From Bacteroidota bacterium (GTDB taxonomy: Bacteria > Bacteroidota > Bacteroidia > AKYH767-A > 2013-40CM-41-45): a stretch of 64,000 nucleotides of DNA. The stretch is from the NCBI GenBank assembly GCA_016711505.1, contig JADJSV010000003.1, positions 434,001-498,000 on the forward strand, in the 5' to 3' direction. Positions 54,084 through 62,298 of this stretch are shown here, piece by piece. The first letter of the stretch is position 1. Each line of letters starts with the position of its first letter. Under the pieces are notes generated by a model. The model was not told where the DNA came from, ran no database searches, and saw only the letters and a program-made list of their open reading frames with translations. A program made the position numbers and the translations under genes.

Positions 54084-54746
54084 TTAGAAATTACGTTTCA
54101 ATTTGAAATTCGTATTGTTGTCTGAGTTTTGATTGGTTGGCTGAAGGTTTTTTATTCCTAAGCGGAACTGAAACCCTTGAGCAAAAGTATTTTTATTGCT
54201 ATCCTTTACAACTGCATCATCAAAATCCATTTGAACATATCTTTGTTTTGATCTTTTGATCTCTGACGTAGCTAAAGCCTTTTCTTCTACCGGCAATTGG
54301 ATTTCTATATTTTTATCCTGAACCGGAATTTGTTTTTCGATACTGATCTCTTCCTGCCTAACCTTTGAATTTATTTTTTTTCCTGGTCGTTTCTGAAGAT
54401 TTTTAATTTCAACAATTTGTTTTTCAATTGGCTTTTGAGATTCTGCCAAAGGCAAATTTTGATGAACCGGTGCCGGAAGTGCAATTTCATGTATTGGTTG
54501 CGTAGAAATTTCGTTGGTGGAACTACTGAATTTTGATATCCAGAGTGCAGAACTCAGGAACAGAATCAGAATTACGGCAGCTATCGTGCGCCAGTTTTGT
54601 TTCAGAAACAATGTAAGTACCGGTTGTTCCTTTTCTTCTGACTGAAGCAAAGCCCATTTCGCATCCAGATTGGGGTTATATCCTTGCGGTAGTTTATCAA
54701 GTGAATTGATCTTGTCTGCAATAAGTTTATTCTCCTTGTTCTCCAT
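54084..54746 (-). CDS. Membrane protein, probable anti-sigma factor
   Basis: 220 residues. A short cytoplasmic N-terminus (about 50 residues) is followed by one membrane helix (WRTIAAVILILFLSSALWI, about 52-70) and a Lys/Glu/Pro-rich periplasmic tail. Sequence identity with known anti-sigma domains is not evident; the call rests on topology and on the 20-bp overlap with the sigma-factor gene. Confidence 0.6.
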   Translation of the reverse strand: MENKENKLIADKINSLDKLPQGYNPNLDAKWALLQSEEKEQPVLTLFLKQNWRTIAAVILILFLSSALWISKFSSSTNEISTQPIHEIALPAPVHQNLPLAESQKPIEKQIVEIKNLQKRPGKKINSKVRQEEISIEKQIPVQDKNIEIQLPVEEKALATSEIKRSKQRYVQMDFDDAVVKDSNKNTFAQGFQFRLGIKNLQPTNQNSDNNTNFKLKRNF

Positions 54747-55284
54747 AGCTGCTTGTTGTTTGACTGATCATGATTCGTAATTTTCTTTTTGCTTTTGCCA
54801 ACTGCGAACGACTGGTAACTTCACTGATGTTTAGTAATGATGCAATTTCCTTATGATCATAACCTTCAATAACATTCAGATTGAAAACTGTCCGGTATCC
54901 GGAAGGTAATTGCATAATATGATAGTTTAATTCTTCAGCTTCCATTGAGTTTATGATCTCTGCTTCCATTGGTACATCGGTTGTAGTTTCTTCTACAACA
55001 AACATCAGATTCTTTTTTTGTCGGATAAACATCAGTGCTTCATTTACCATGATCTTTCTGATCCATACCGACAAACTGCTTTCTCCATTAAATTGAAACA
55101 ACTCAATATTTTTAAAGACTTTCATAAAACCCAACATCAGGCAATCCTCTGCATCCGCATGTTGTGATAAGTATCGCATACAGACTCTGAACATAGGTGC
55201 ATACATTCTTTCAAAAAGCATCTTCTGTGCTTTCTTGTCACCCGATTTGCATTGGAGAACAAAATTTTCGTCGAATGTGGTCAT
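54727..55284 (-). CDS. ECF-type RNA polymerase sigma factor
   Basis: 185 residues. Region 2 (ERMYAPMFRVCMRYLSQHADAEDCLMLGFMKVFKNI, about 25-65) and region 4 (LPSGYRTVFNLNVIEGYDHKEIASLLNISEVTSRSQLAKAKRKL, about 125-170) are typical of Bacteroidota ECF sigma factors. It is followed on the same message by the probable anti-sigma factor and a secreted protein. The divergent gene at 55530 could be one of its targets, but no shared motif was found. Confidence 0.9.
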   Translation of the reverse strand: MTTFDENFVLQCKSGDKKAQKMLFERMYAPMFRVCMRYLSQHADAEDCLMLGFMKVFKNIELFQFNGESSLSVWIRKIMVNEALMFIRQKKNLMFVVEETTTDVPMEAEIINSMEAEELNYHIMQLPSGYRTVFNLNVIEGYDHKEIASLLNISEVTSRSQLAKAKRKLRIMISQTTSSYGEQGE

Positions 55285-55529
55285 GTACTTATATAATGCA
55301 TCTCATCAAAAAAACGTTGCCTGAGGGCTAAAATATTTTTTACTTGCTAATTTATTAAAATCTTAATCAGAACTACCAAATTCATTTAAAGACGTTTTCT
55401 TAATTTCGCCTCAAAATGGTGGCTTTAAACCTATTTCCCGTGGATTGGCATAGGATTTTAAAGATCATATGGAAATTAATTAATAGTATTACCTAAATAT
55501 AGTACGGTTTAAAATCCCTTCAACTTCTC

Positions 55530-57929
55530 ATGAAATTTACAAAACAAATGATAGTAACTGCGATACTATCCCTATTCTTATGTTCAAACCCTGCTCAGGC
55601 AGTAGTGACATTACCTGTTGGTTTCAGTCAGGTATTGGTCGCAGGCGGAATTACTGCCCCAACCACAATGGCAATTGCTCCTGATGGAAGATTCTTCGTT
55701 GCCCAGCAAAATGGATTGTTACGTGTGGTGAAAAATGATACTTTATTAACCCAACCCTTTCTGTCATTAAGTGTAAATATTGACGGAGAAAGAGGATTAC
55801 TGGGTGTGGCTTTAGACCCAAATTTTGCTTCTAACCAATATATATACGTTTGCTATACTATTGCCAGCGGTTTATTTAATCGTGTCAGCAGATTTACTGC
55901 AAGCGGTGACACTGTAATTCCCGGAAGCGAAGTAACAGTTATTGAATTAGATACTCTAATTGCCAATTATCATGGTGGTGGTCACCTGGATTTTGGACCG
56001 GATGGAACTTTGTATATAGCAGCCGGCGAAAATGGTCGTTCATATAAGTCGCAGGATCTGGACAGTTATCTTGGAAAAATACTTCGTGTAAATCCCGATG
56101 GTTCTGTTCCTGTAAATAATCCTTTTACCGGTCCAGGAAAAAGACAACGCGTCTGGTCATATGGTTTAAGAAATCCATTTACATTTTCATTTCAACCCGG
56201 TACTGGAAAATTATTTATCAACGATGTAGGTGAGATCACCTATGAAGAAATAAACGATGCAACAACAGGTGGCAATAATTTCGGATGGCCTGCTGCAGAA
56301 GGTGTCAGCACTGATACCAATTTCGTTAATCCATATTATAATTATATCCATGGTACAGCATCCGGACAAGGCTGCGCTATAACAGGCGGTACCTTTTTCA
56401 ATCCGGTGTCTACTGATTATCCGGCATTGTATCAGGATAAATATTATTATATTGATTATTGCGGTAACTGGATCGATATGATCTCACTTACCAATCCGCC
56501 AACACGAACTACTTTCGCCTCAAATATCGCTGCATACTCTGTTGGAATTGCTACAGGAATCGATGGAAATCTTTATTACTTATCACGTAATGACGAAGCG
56601 TTATATAAAATAGATTATTCTGTAAATCAGGCTCCGGCAGTTTTAAATCAGCCACAGAGCAGAACGATTTCACTGAATTATCCTGTCACTTTTTCTGCTA
56701 CTGCTAGTGGTGCTGCAACATTAAATTATCAATGGTTGCATAATAATGTTCCTGTTGTTGGAGCAATATTACCTGATTACACAATTTCGAATGTTGCTTT
56801 CGCAGATTCGGGAGACTATCGGTTAGTTGTTTCAAATACATTCGGATCTGATACCAGCGTCATCGCTCATTTAACTGTAACTGCTAATCAACCTCCTTCA
56901 GCTACTATCATCTCCCCACTTACAAATTCTTTTTATTCAGCCGGTGAAGTAATTAATTTCAGTGGAACTGCAAGCGATCCTGAAGATGGAACTCTCGCAG
57001 CCTCTACTTTTCAATGGCTCTTGGTTTTTCATCATGATACGCACATTCATCCGGGACCAACAGTTTCAGGTGGTACAGGTTCAGGATCATTTACAATTCC
57101 TAACACCGGAGAAAAATCTGCTAATGTATTCTATAGGTTATATATGATAGTTCAGGATTCAGAAGGAATGATCGATTCTTCTTTTGTTGATCTATTGCCT
57201 AGAACATCTATGATCACACTAAATTCTCAACCTTCCGGACTTTCCCTTCAACTCGATGGACAACCCTTCACAACTCCTTACTCTGTATTAAGTGTAGAAG
57301 GTATGTATAGAATGATCTCAGCTCCATACGCACAACAATATAGTGGTAATCAGCTTTTATTCACTTCGTGGAACAATAACGGTCCATTGACTCAGACTAT
57401 TACAACACCAATCAATGATTCGACATACTTTGCAACTTATGATTCATTGCAACTTGCATATAATCTTGGCAATGATTCTTTAGTATGTGTGAATGATGTG
57501 GTTATTATTGATGCAGGTGCAGGGTATCAGAGTTATGTATGGACAGATGGTTCTGTCGGACAATATCTCATCATTCCAACTACTGCTGCTGATACCTTCA
57601 CTGTAGGTGTAACAGTTGTCGATGGAAGTGGAATGACAGGAAATGATTCTGTAACGTATGTTGTTGATGTTTGTAATTCTGTTGATCAGATCGGCGGTAC
57701 TCTTGTAAGCGTTTATCCTGTTCCTTCAACCGGAAAAGTTAACATCAGTAAATTACCTGTAAGTTATTTTCTGGATGTTTATGATATGACAGGAAGAGCG
57801 ATCGTGAAAAATAGTTTTGTTCCATCAAATGAAATTAAAACAGTTGAACTGTCTCCGGGACTTTATTCATTTATACTTAGTACTTCTGATAAAAAGTTTG
57901 TTACAAAAAAAGTATCCGTGATCAAATAG
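55530..57929 (+). CDS. Secreted glucose/sorbosone dehydrogenase-like protein with Ig-like domain and T9SS signal
   Basis: 799 residues. Signal peptide ending AQAV; a six-bladed PQQ-type sugar dehydrogenase propeller (about 28-370; GERGLLGVALDPNF, YHGGGHLDFGPDGTLYIAAGENG, VWSYGLRNPFTFSF, NNFGWPAAEG); an Ig-like domain (about 378-455); a region with EDGTLAASTFQW; and a T9SS type A domain (VSVYPVPSTGKVNISK ... KKVSVIK). Sugar oxidation at the surface is likely, but the substrate is unknown and no cognate electron acceptor is nearby. Confidence 0.87.
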   Translation: MKFTKQMIVTAILSLFLCSNPAQAVVTLPVGFSQVLVAGGITAPTTMAIAPDGRFFVAQQNGLLRVVKNDTLLTQPFLSLSVNIDGERGLLGVALDPNFASNQYIYVCYTIASGLFNRVSRFTASGDTVIPGSEVTVIELDTLIANYHGGGHLDFGPDGTLYIAAGENGRSYKSQDLDSYLGKILRVNPDGSVPVNNPFTGPGKRQRVWSYGLRNPFTFSFQPGTGKLFINDVGEITYEEINDATTGGNNFGWPAAEGVSTDTNFVNPYYNYIHGTASGQGCAITGGTFFNPVSTDYPALYQDKYYYIDYCGNWIDMISLTNPPTRTTFASNIAAYSVGIATGIDGNLYYLSRNDEALYKIDYSVNQAPAVLNQPQSRTISLNYPVTFSATASGAATLNYQWLHNNVPVVGAILPDYTISNVAFADSGDYRLVVSNTFGSDTSVIAHLTVTANQPPSATIISPLTNSFYSAGEVINFSGTASDPEDGTLAASTFQWLLVFHHDTHIHPGPTVSGGTGSGSFTIPNTGEKSANVFYRLYMIVQDSEGMIDSSFVDLLPRTSMITLNSQPSGLSLQLDGQPFTTPYSVLSVEGMYRMISAPYAQQYSGNQLLFTSWNNNGPLTQTITTPINDSTYFATYDSLQLAYNLGNDSLVCVNDVVIIDAGAGYQSYVWTDGSVGQYLIIPTTAADTFTVGVTVVDGSGMTGNDSVTYVVDVCNSVDQIGGTLVSVYPVPSTGKVNISKLPVSYFLDVYDMTGRAIVKNSFVPSNEIKTVELSPGLYSFILSTSDKKFVTKKVSVIK

Positions 57930-57940
57930 TTTCTAAATAA

Positions 57941-58024
57941 GTTCAATGTTCAAAGTTCAAAGTTCAAAGTTGACTTCGTAGCTACCTACGAAGCCAACCA
58001 ACTTTGAACTTTAAACTTTGAACT
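57941..58024. repeat. Inverted repeat made of GTTCAAA heptamers
   Basis: Several GTTCAAA-like heptamers on the left and TTTGAAC/TTTAAAC on the right enclose an inner perfect stem CTTCGTAG / CTACGAAG with loop CTAC. The whole 84 bases can fold as one hairpin 11 bp after the dehydrogenase stop, and would serve as a terminator. Confidence 0.8.
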
Positions 58025-58034
58025 ATCGAATTGC

Positions 58035-58050
58035 CCACATTTTGATGTAG
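58035..58050 (+). promoter_or_regulatory. Dyad CCACAT-TTTG-ATGTAG upstream of the sensor kinase
   Basis: Matches the CYACAT-N4-ATGTRG form of the two dyads before the SusC-like gene (61980 and 62023). The 16-mer TTTGATGTAGTAAATT (58041-58056) recurs exactly, inverted, at 62007-62022. It lies 52 bp before the kinase start. Likely a site of the NarL-type regulator encoded at 61269. Confidence 0.6.
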
Positions 58051-58102
58051 TAAATTCTATCTTTGATTTTATTATCTTGCTTAAAATAGATAATGAACAT
58101 CA

Positions 58103-61100
58103 ATGAACTGTCAGCTCGGAATATCGAGGAGTAGAATACCATCTAAAGAATGGATTTTAGCTGTTTTGAAGCCTTTTTTAGTTTTGTTCCTGCTATTTAT
58201 GTCTTCCGGATCTGATGGTCAGATCTATCGTTCGGTCAGAATTTCACTGGCTCAAGGACTCTCCCAAAGTACAGTTTATGGAATTGCGCAGGATTCGCCC
58301 GGATTTTTATGGGTAGCCACACAGGATGGATTGAATAAGTATGATGGAAATTCTTTCGAGACTTATTATAATCAACCGTTCGATTCGGCGTCGATTCCTT
58401 CCAGTAATGTCATGACAGTTTTCTGTGATTCGAAGAACAGACTTTGGGTCGGTACAATGAATTCCGGTCTGAGCCTTTTCAACAGAACGACTAAATCATT
58501 TACTACTTTTTCCGAAAGTGCAAGGAAAGGTTCGATCAACGATAACTCTGTTTTTACAATTTGTGAAGATGCTGATGGTACGATCTGGGTTGGAACTTCT
58601 CTTGGGTTGAATCGTTTGTTTGAGACTAAAAATGCACAAGGAAATGATTCACTCTTTTTTGAATCAATTAATGTAGGTAACGATAGTTTGCTGAGGAATA
58701 CTTCTGTAATTTTTTCTGAAAAGCCCGGTGTATTGTGGATTGGAACGAAGAAGGGATTGTGCAGACTTACTACTGTCTCAAATGGCAATCAGCAAAACAA
58801 TTCGATAAAAGTTTTTACTTCTGAAAACGGAATAGGAAATAATTACATCTGTGATATTGTTAAAGATAAAAATGGCAACTTAATAGCAGTTACAAAAACC
58901 GGAATTTCAATCTTTGATCCTGTTCACGAAAAATTTATTTCGTATAAATTATCTGACAGCAAGGAAAAACAAATTTATGTGAATTGTGCGACTTTGTTTT
59001 CTGATAATTACTTATGGTTAGGTTGCTCCGAAGGAGTTTTCAGACTGAATACTGATAAGATGATTCCTGATAAAGGAAATATTATTCACCCGGAAAATAT
59101 CATTTCACGAAATTCATTTTCAGTTGGAGCGATCATCTCTTTGAAAGAAGACAAGATCAATAAGGGAATAGCCTGGTTGGGAAGTGAAGCAAACGGTCTG
59201 ACCAAACTTGTGCCTGTTACAAAAAATTTCTATTCCGACGATTTGAAAGATCAATTAGATGTGCCTTTTGTTTATAGTCTCCTGAAGGATTCGTCTATCT
59301 TATGGATTGGTACAACTTCAGGATTGATCCGGAAAAATCTTTCTTCAGGAAAAAGTCAGTTGTTTTCAGTTAATACTTCTTCAGATGATATATGGGCCAG
59401 TGATTATATTAATCATCTTTTGAAAGACAGATCAGGAAATCTCTGGACCGGGACTTCTTCCGGATTATTTAAAATAGAAAAACCATATTCATTAAAACCT
59501 GGTTTCCGGAAGGTAGTTGTAAATAAAAGTGTTCCAACTGTTGGTGTTCGTGACCTGTACATGGATGTAAATGGGCAAATGTTTGTTGTAGTGCCAAGAA
59601 AAGTTTTTCAATTTGATCCGCAATCAGATGAATCGAAATTGATCATTTCACTTGATGAATTGAAATTGAGCGATAAGGTGGTCATCTCATCAATGGTGAA
59701 AGACAACAACAATAATTTATTTGTTGGAACTTCACAGGGATTATTAGTCTTTAAATACAGCAACAATAAGTACAACTATCTGAATCCTTTTATAATTCGT
59801 TACCAGCCTGATGATACTACCTCAATGAGATGTGATAATGTTTACAATCTGACATCAGATCCGGATAATTCTATATGGATTGCAACAGCAAATGGATTGA
59901 CGAATCTTAAATTCATTTCTGAAAGTAATTATACGTTAAGAAATTTTTCCAGAAAAAATGGAATGAAAAACAATGCTATTTATACCGTGCAGGTCGATAG
60001 CATCCGGAATTCTATCTGGTTCAGTACTAATGGGGGATTGACAAAATTCGATAAAGTGTCGAATAGATTTTTTAACTATGATCTGCATGATGGTTTACAA
60101 AGTAATGAATTCAATGCGGGCGCCGGTTTCATTTCTGAGTCGGGTGAACTGTTCTTCGGCGGAGTGAATGGTTATACTTCATTCAAGCCATGGGAAATCA
60201 GGACAGATACAGTTAAGCCGCATTTAGCAATTACAAAATTTCAGATCCTGGGAAGTGATGCTCAGCAAGCTCTGAGTCTTGATGGAAAAGTGGAACTGAA
60301 GCATTATAACAATTCATTCAGCATAGAATTTGTTGCCTTGCAATTTTCTAATCCCGCAAAGAACCAATATGCATATATGCTTGAAGGGTATCAGAAAGAG
60401 TGGACGAATCTTGGTACAACGAATAAAGTTATTTTTTCTAATTTACCTCCCGGAGAATTTGTATTCCGCGTGATTGGGTCAAATGAAGATGGAATATTCA
60501 ATTCAACAGGAGAAAAAATTATTATTTGTATAAGTCCGCCATTTTACAAAACCATCTGGTTTTATCTGGCTTTAGTATTTGTCGTAGGATCAATATTGTG
60601 GCTGATGCATGTGTATCGGTTAAAATTCAAAATGAAACAACTTGCCGCCATTGAAAAGATCAGGACAGATACGGCAGCGGATTTCCATGATGAATTGGGA
60701 CACAAACTCACTACCATTTCATGGTTCAGTGAGATCATGAAACGAAAATTGAATCCTGACCAGTCTGAGTTGAAAGGCTATCTTGATAAGATCACCGGCA
60801 CAACAGGAGCTTTGTATCATACTATGCGTGATCTTCTATGGGCAATGGACCCTGAGAAAGATTCGTTATATGATCTTTATAAGCAACTCCGGGAATTCGG
60901 CGAGTCATTATTTGATCAGACTGATTTCCGCTTTATTTCTATGGATGATAACCCTGCATTTAAAAACGATACTATTCCATTTGAACAAAAGCGTCACGTA
61001 CTTCTTATTTTCAAGGAAGTGATGAACAATAGTTTTAAGCATTCGAAAGCAACGACAGTTTCTTTGAATGCTATCAGAGAGAATAACCATTATACATTGA

Positions 61101-61261
61101 TTGTAACAGACGACGGATCTGGTATAACAACTGAAGCCAGTCAGTATGGAAATGGTTTAAAGAATGTGTATAAACGGTCCGGATTAATTAACGGAGATCT
61201 GAAAATAAGTTCAACCGGCAAAGGAACAATTATAGAATTATCAGTGCCACTCACAAATTAA
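58103..61261 (+). CDS. Two-component-regulator-propeller sensor histidine kinase
   Basis: 1052 residues. An N-terminal hydrophobic signal/anchor (about 15-35) is followed by a large periplasmic sensor of about a dozen Reg_prop repeats (GFLWVATQDGLNKYDG, NRLWVGTMNSGLSLF, GTIWVGTSLGLNR) forming two propellers, then a Y_Y_Y domain (about 720-800), one membrane helix (about 813-832), and a kinase core of HisKA_3 type with H862 in ADFHDELGHKL and HATPase motifs (MNNSFKHSKA, DDGSGITTEASQYGNGLKNV). Unlike classical hybrid HTCS proteins it has no own REC-AraC part; the regulator is the next gene. Confidence 0.94.
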   Translation: MNCQLGISRSRIPSKEWILAVLKPFLVLFLLFMSSGSDGQIYRSVRISLAQGLSQSTVYGIAQDSPGFLWVATQDGLNKYDGNSFETYYNQPFDSASIPSSNVMTVFCDSKNRLWVGTMNSGLSLFNRTTKSFTTFSESARKGSINDNSVFTICEDADGTIWVGTSLGLNRLFETKNAQGNDSLFFESINVGNDSLLRNTSVIFSEKPGVLWIGTKKGLCRLTTVSNGNQQNNSIKVFTSENGIGNNYICDIVKDKNGNLIAVTKTGISIFDPVHEKFISYKLSDSKEKQIYVNCATLFSDNYLWLGCSEGVFRLNTDKMIPDKGNIIHPENIISRNSFSVGAIISLKEDKINKGIAWLGSEANGLTKLVPVTKNFYSDDLKDQLDVPFVYSLLKDSSILWIGTTSGLIRKNLSSGKSQLFSVNTSSDDIWASDYINHLLKDRSGNLWTGTSSGLFKIEKPYSLKPGFRKVVVNKSVPTVGVRDLYMDVNGQMFVVVPRKVFQFDPQSDESKLIISLDELKLSDKVVISSMVKDNNNNLFVGTSQGLLVFKYSNNKYNYLNPFIIRYQPDDTTSMRCDNVYNLTSDPDNSIWIATANGLTNLKFISESNYTLRNFSRKNGMKNNAIYTVQVDSIRNSIWFSTNGGLTKFDKVSNRFFNYDLHDGLQSNEFNAGAGFISESGELFFGGVNGYTSFKPWEIRTDTVKPHLAITKFQILGSDAQQALSLDGKVELKHYNNSFSIEFVALQFSNPAKNQYAYMLEGYQKEWTNLGTTNKVIFSNLPPGEFVFRVIGSNEDGIFNSTGEKIIICISPPFYKTIWFYLALVFVVGSILWLMHVYRLKFKMKQLAAIEKIRTDTAADFHDELGHKLTTISWFSEIMKRKLNPDQSELKGYLDKITGTTGALYHTMRDLLWAMDPEKDSLYDLYKQLREFGESLFDQTDFRFISMDDNPAFKNDTIPFEQKRHVLLIFKEVMNNSFKHSKATTVSLNAIRENNHYTLIVTDDGSGITTEASQYGNGLKNVYKRSGLINGDLKISSTGKGTIIELSVPLTN

Positions 61262-61268
61262 TAAGAAG

Positions 61269-61883
61269 ATGATAAAGGTTGTAATCGTAGATGATAGTTC
61301 AGACTTGAGAGAAGGTCTTCAGATCGCACTTAAAGAACATGACGATGAATTTATCTGCATCGGTGCATTTTCAGATGCTGAAAGTGCTGTGAAGAATGTT
61401 GAAACACTTTTACCGGATGTGATTCTGATGGACATCAATCTGCCCGGGATTTCAGGGATTGAAGCTGTGAAAAAGATAAAGCGATCCCTTCCAAAAACTG
61501 ACATCATTATGCTCACAGTATTTGCTGAAGACAAAACCGTTTTCGATTCACTTTGTGCCGGAGCTTGTGGATACATAACAAAAAACACTACTCCTGAACA
61601 GATCCTTGATGCAATCCGTGATGTTAGCAAAGGTGGCTCACCAATGAGCCCGCGTATTGCAAGAATGGTTGTTGGCTCATTCAGGAATTTCATTGTCTCT
61701 TCTCTTACCGAAAGAGAGCAGGAGGTACTCACATTATTGAGCAAAGGCAACAGTTACAAAATGGTTGCCGAATTACTTTTTATCTCTCACGATACTGTGC
61801 GATTTCATATAAAAAATATTTACAAGAAACTTGAAGTGCATTCTCTTCCGGAGGCGTTTGCTAAGGTGAAAAAGTTTGGGTGA
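61269..61883 (+). CDS. NarL/LuxR-family response regulator
   Basis: 204 residues. Receiver domain with D8-D9 and phosphoacceptor D55 (VILMDINLPG), lysine in YITKNTT, and a canonical LuxR helix-turn-helix (LTEREQEVLTLLSKGNSYKMVAELLFISHDTVRFHIKNIYKKLEV). It starts 7 bp after the kinase stop and is surely its partner. Candidate binding dyads lie before the kinase and before the SusC-like gene. Confidence 0.95.
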   Translation: MIKVVIVDDSSDLREGLQIALKEHDDEFICIGAFSDAESAVKNVETLLPDVILMDINLPGISGIEAVKKIKRSLPKTDIIMLTVFAEDKTVFDSLCAGACGYITKNTTPEQILDAIRDVSKGGSPMSPRIARMVVGSFRNFIVSSLTEREQEVLTLLSKGNSYKMVAELLFISHDTVRFHIKNIYKKLEVHSLPEAFAKVKKFG

Positions 61884-61979
61884 GAATTTATTTTCTGGAA
61901 AATATTTATTGCTCCTGCCAAAAGAGAAATTATTGCACCACCTTCAAATCATTTATTTCTATTTTCAAATTTTATCTTA

Positions 61980-62038
61980 CTACATATTGATGTAGCATTC
62001 ACTTTTAATTTACTACATCAAACCACATTTACATGTGG
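61980..62038 (+). promoter_or_regulatory. Two perfect dyads and a half site upstream of the SusC-like gene
   Basis: CTACAT-ATTG-ATGTAG (61980-61995) and CCACAT-TTAC-ATGTGG (62023-62038), each a perfect 6-bp dyad with 4-base centre, 43 bp apart. Between them a CTACAT half site lies in AATTTACTACATCAAA. A -7-like TAGTTTTG is at 62173-62180. The remaining 61884-62298 leader shows no gene. Confidence 0.6.
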
Positions 62039-62298
62039 TGAAAGATTTCATCAAAATTTTATTCTTTTATACCATCATACTGAGTGTATGATTTGGTAAA
62101 CAAAGATTTCATTTGAGCGGACAGTTCGTCATTCATAAACAACATCACCGGATGATCGTATCTTACTTCTCATAGTTTTGGTTAAACAAGAATTCCTTAA
62201 ATTATTGTTACAGAATTTTGATGTTGTTGATACCTGAACTGTTCGCTTAAAGAAATCTCTATCAATCATTATTTCACTTTAAAAATAATAGAAAAGAT

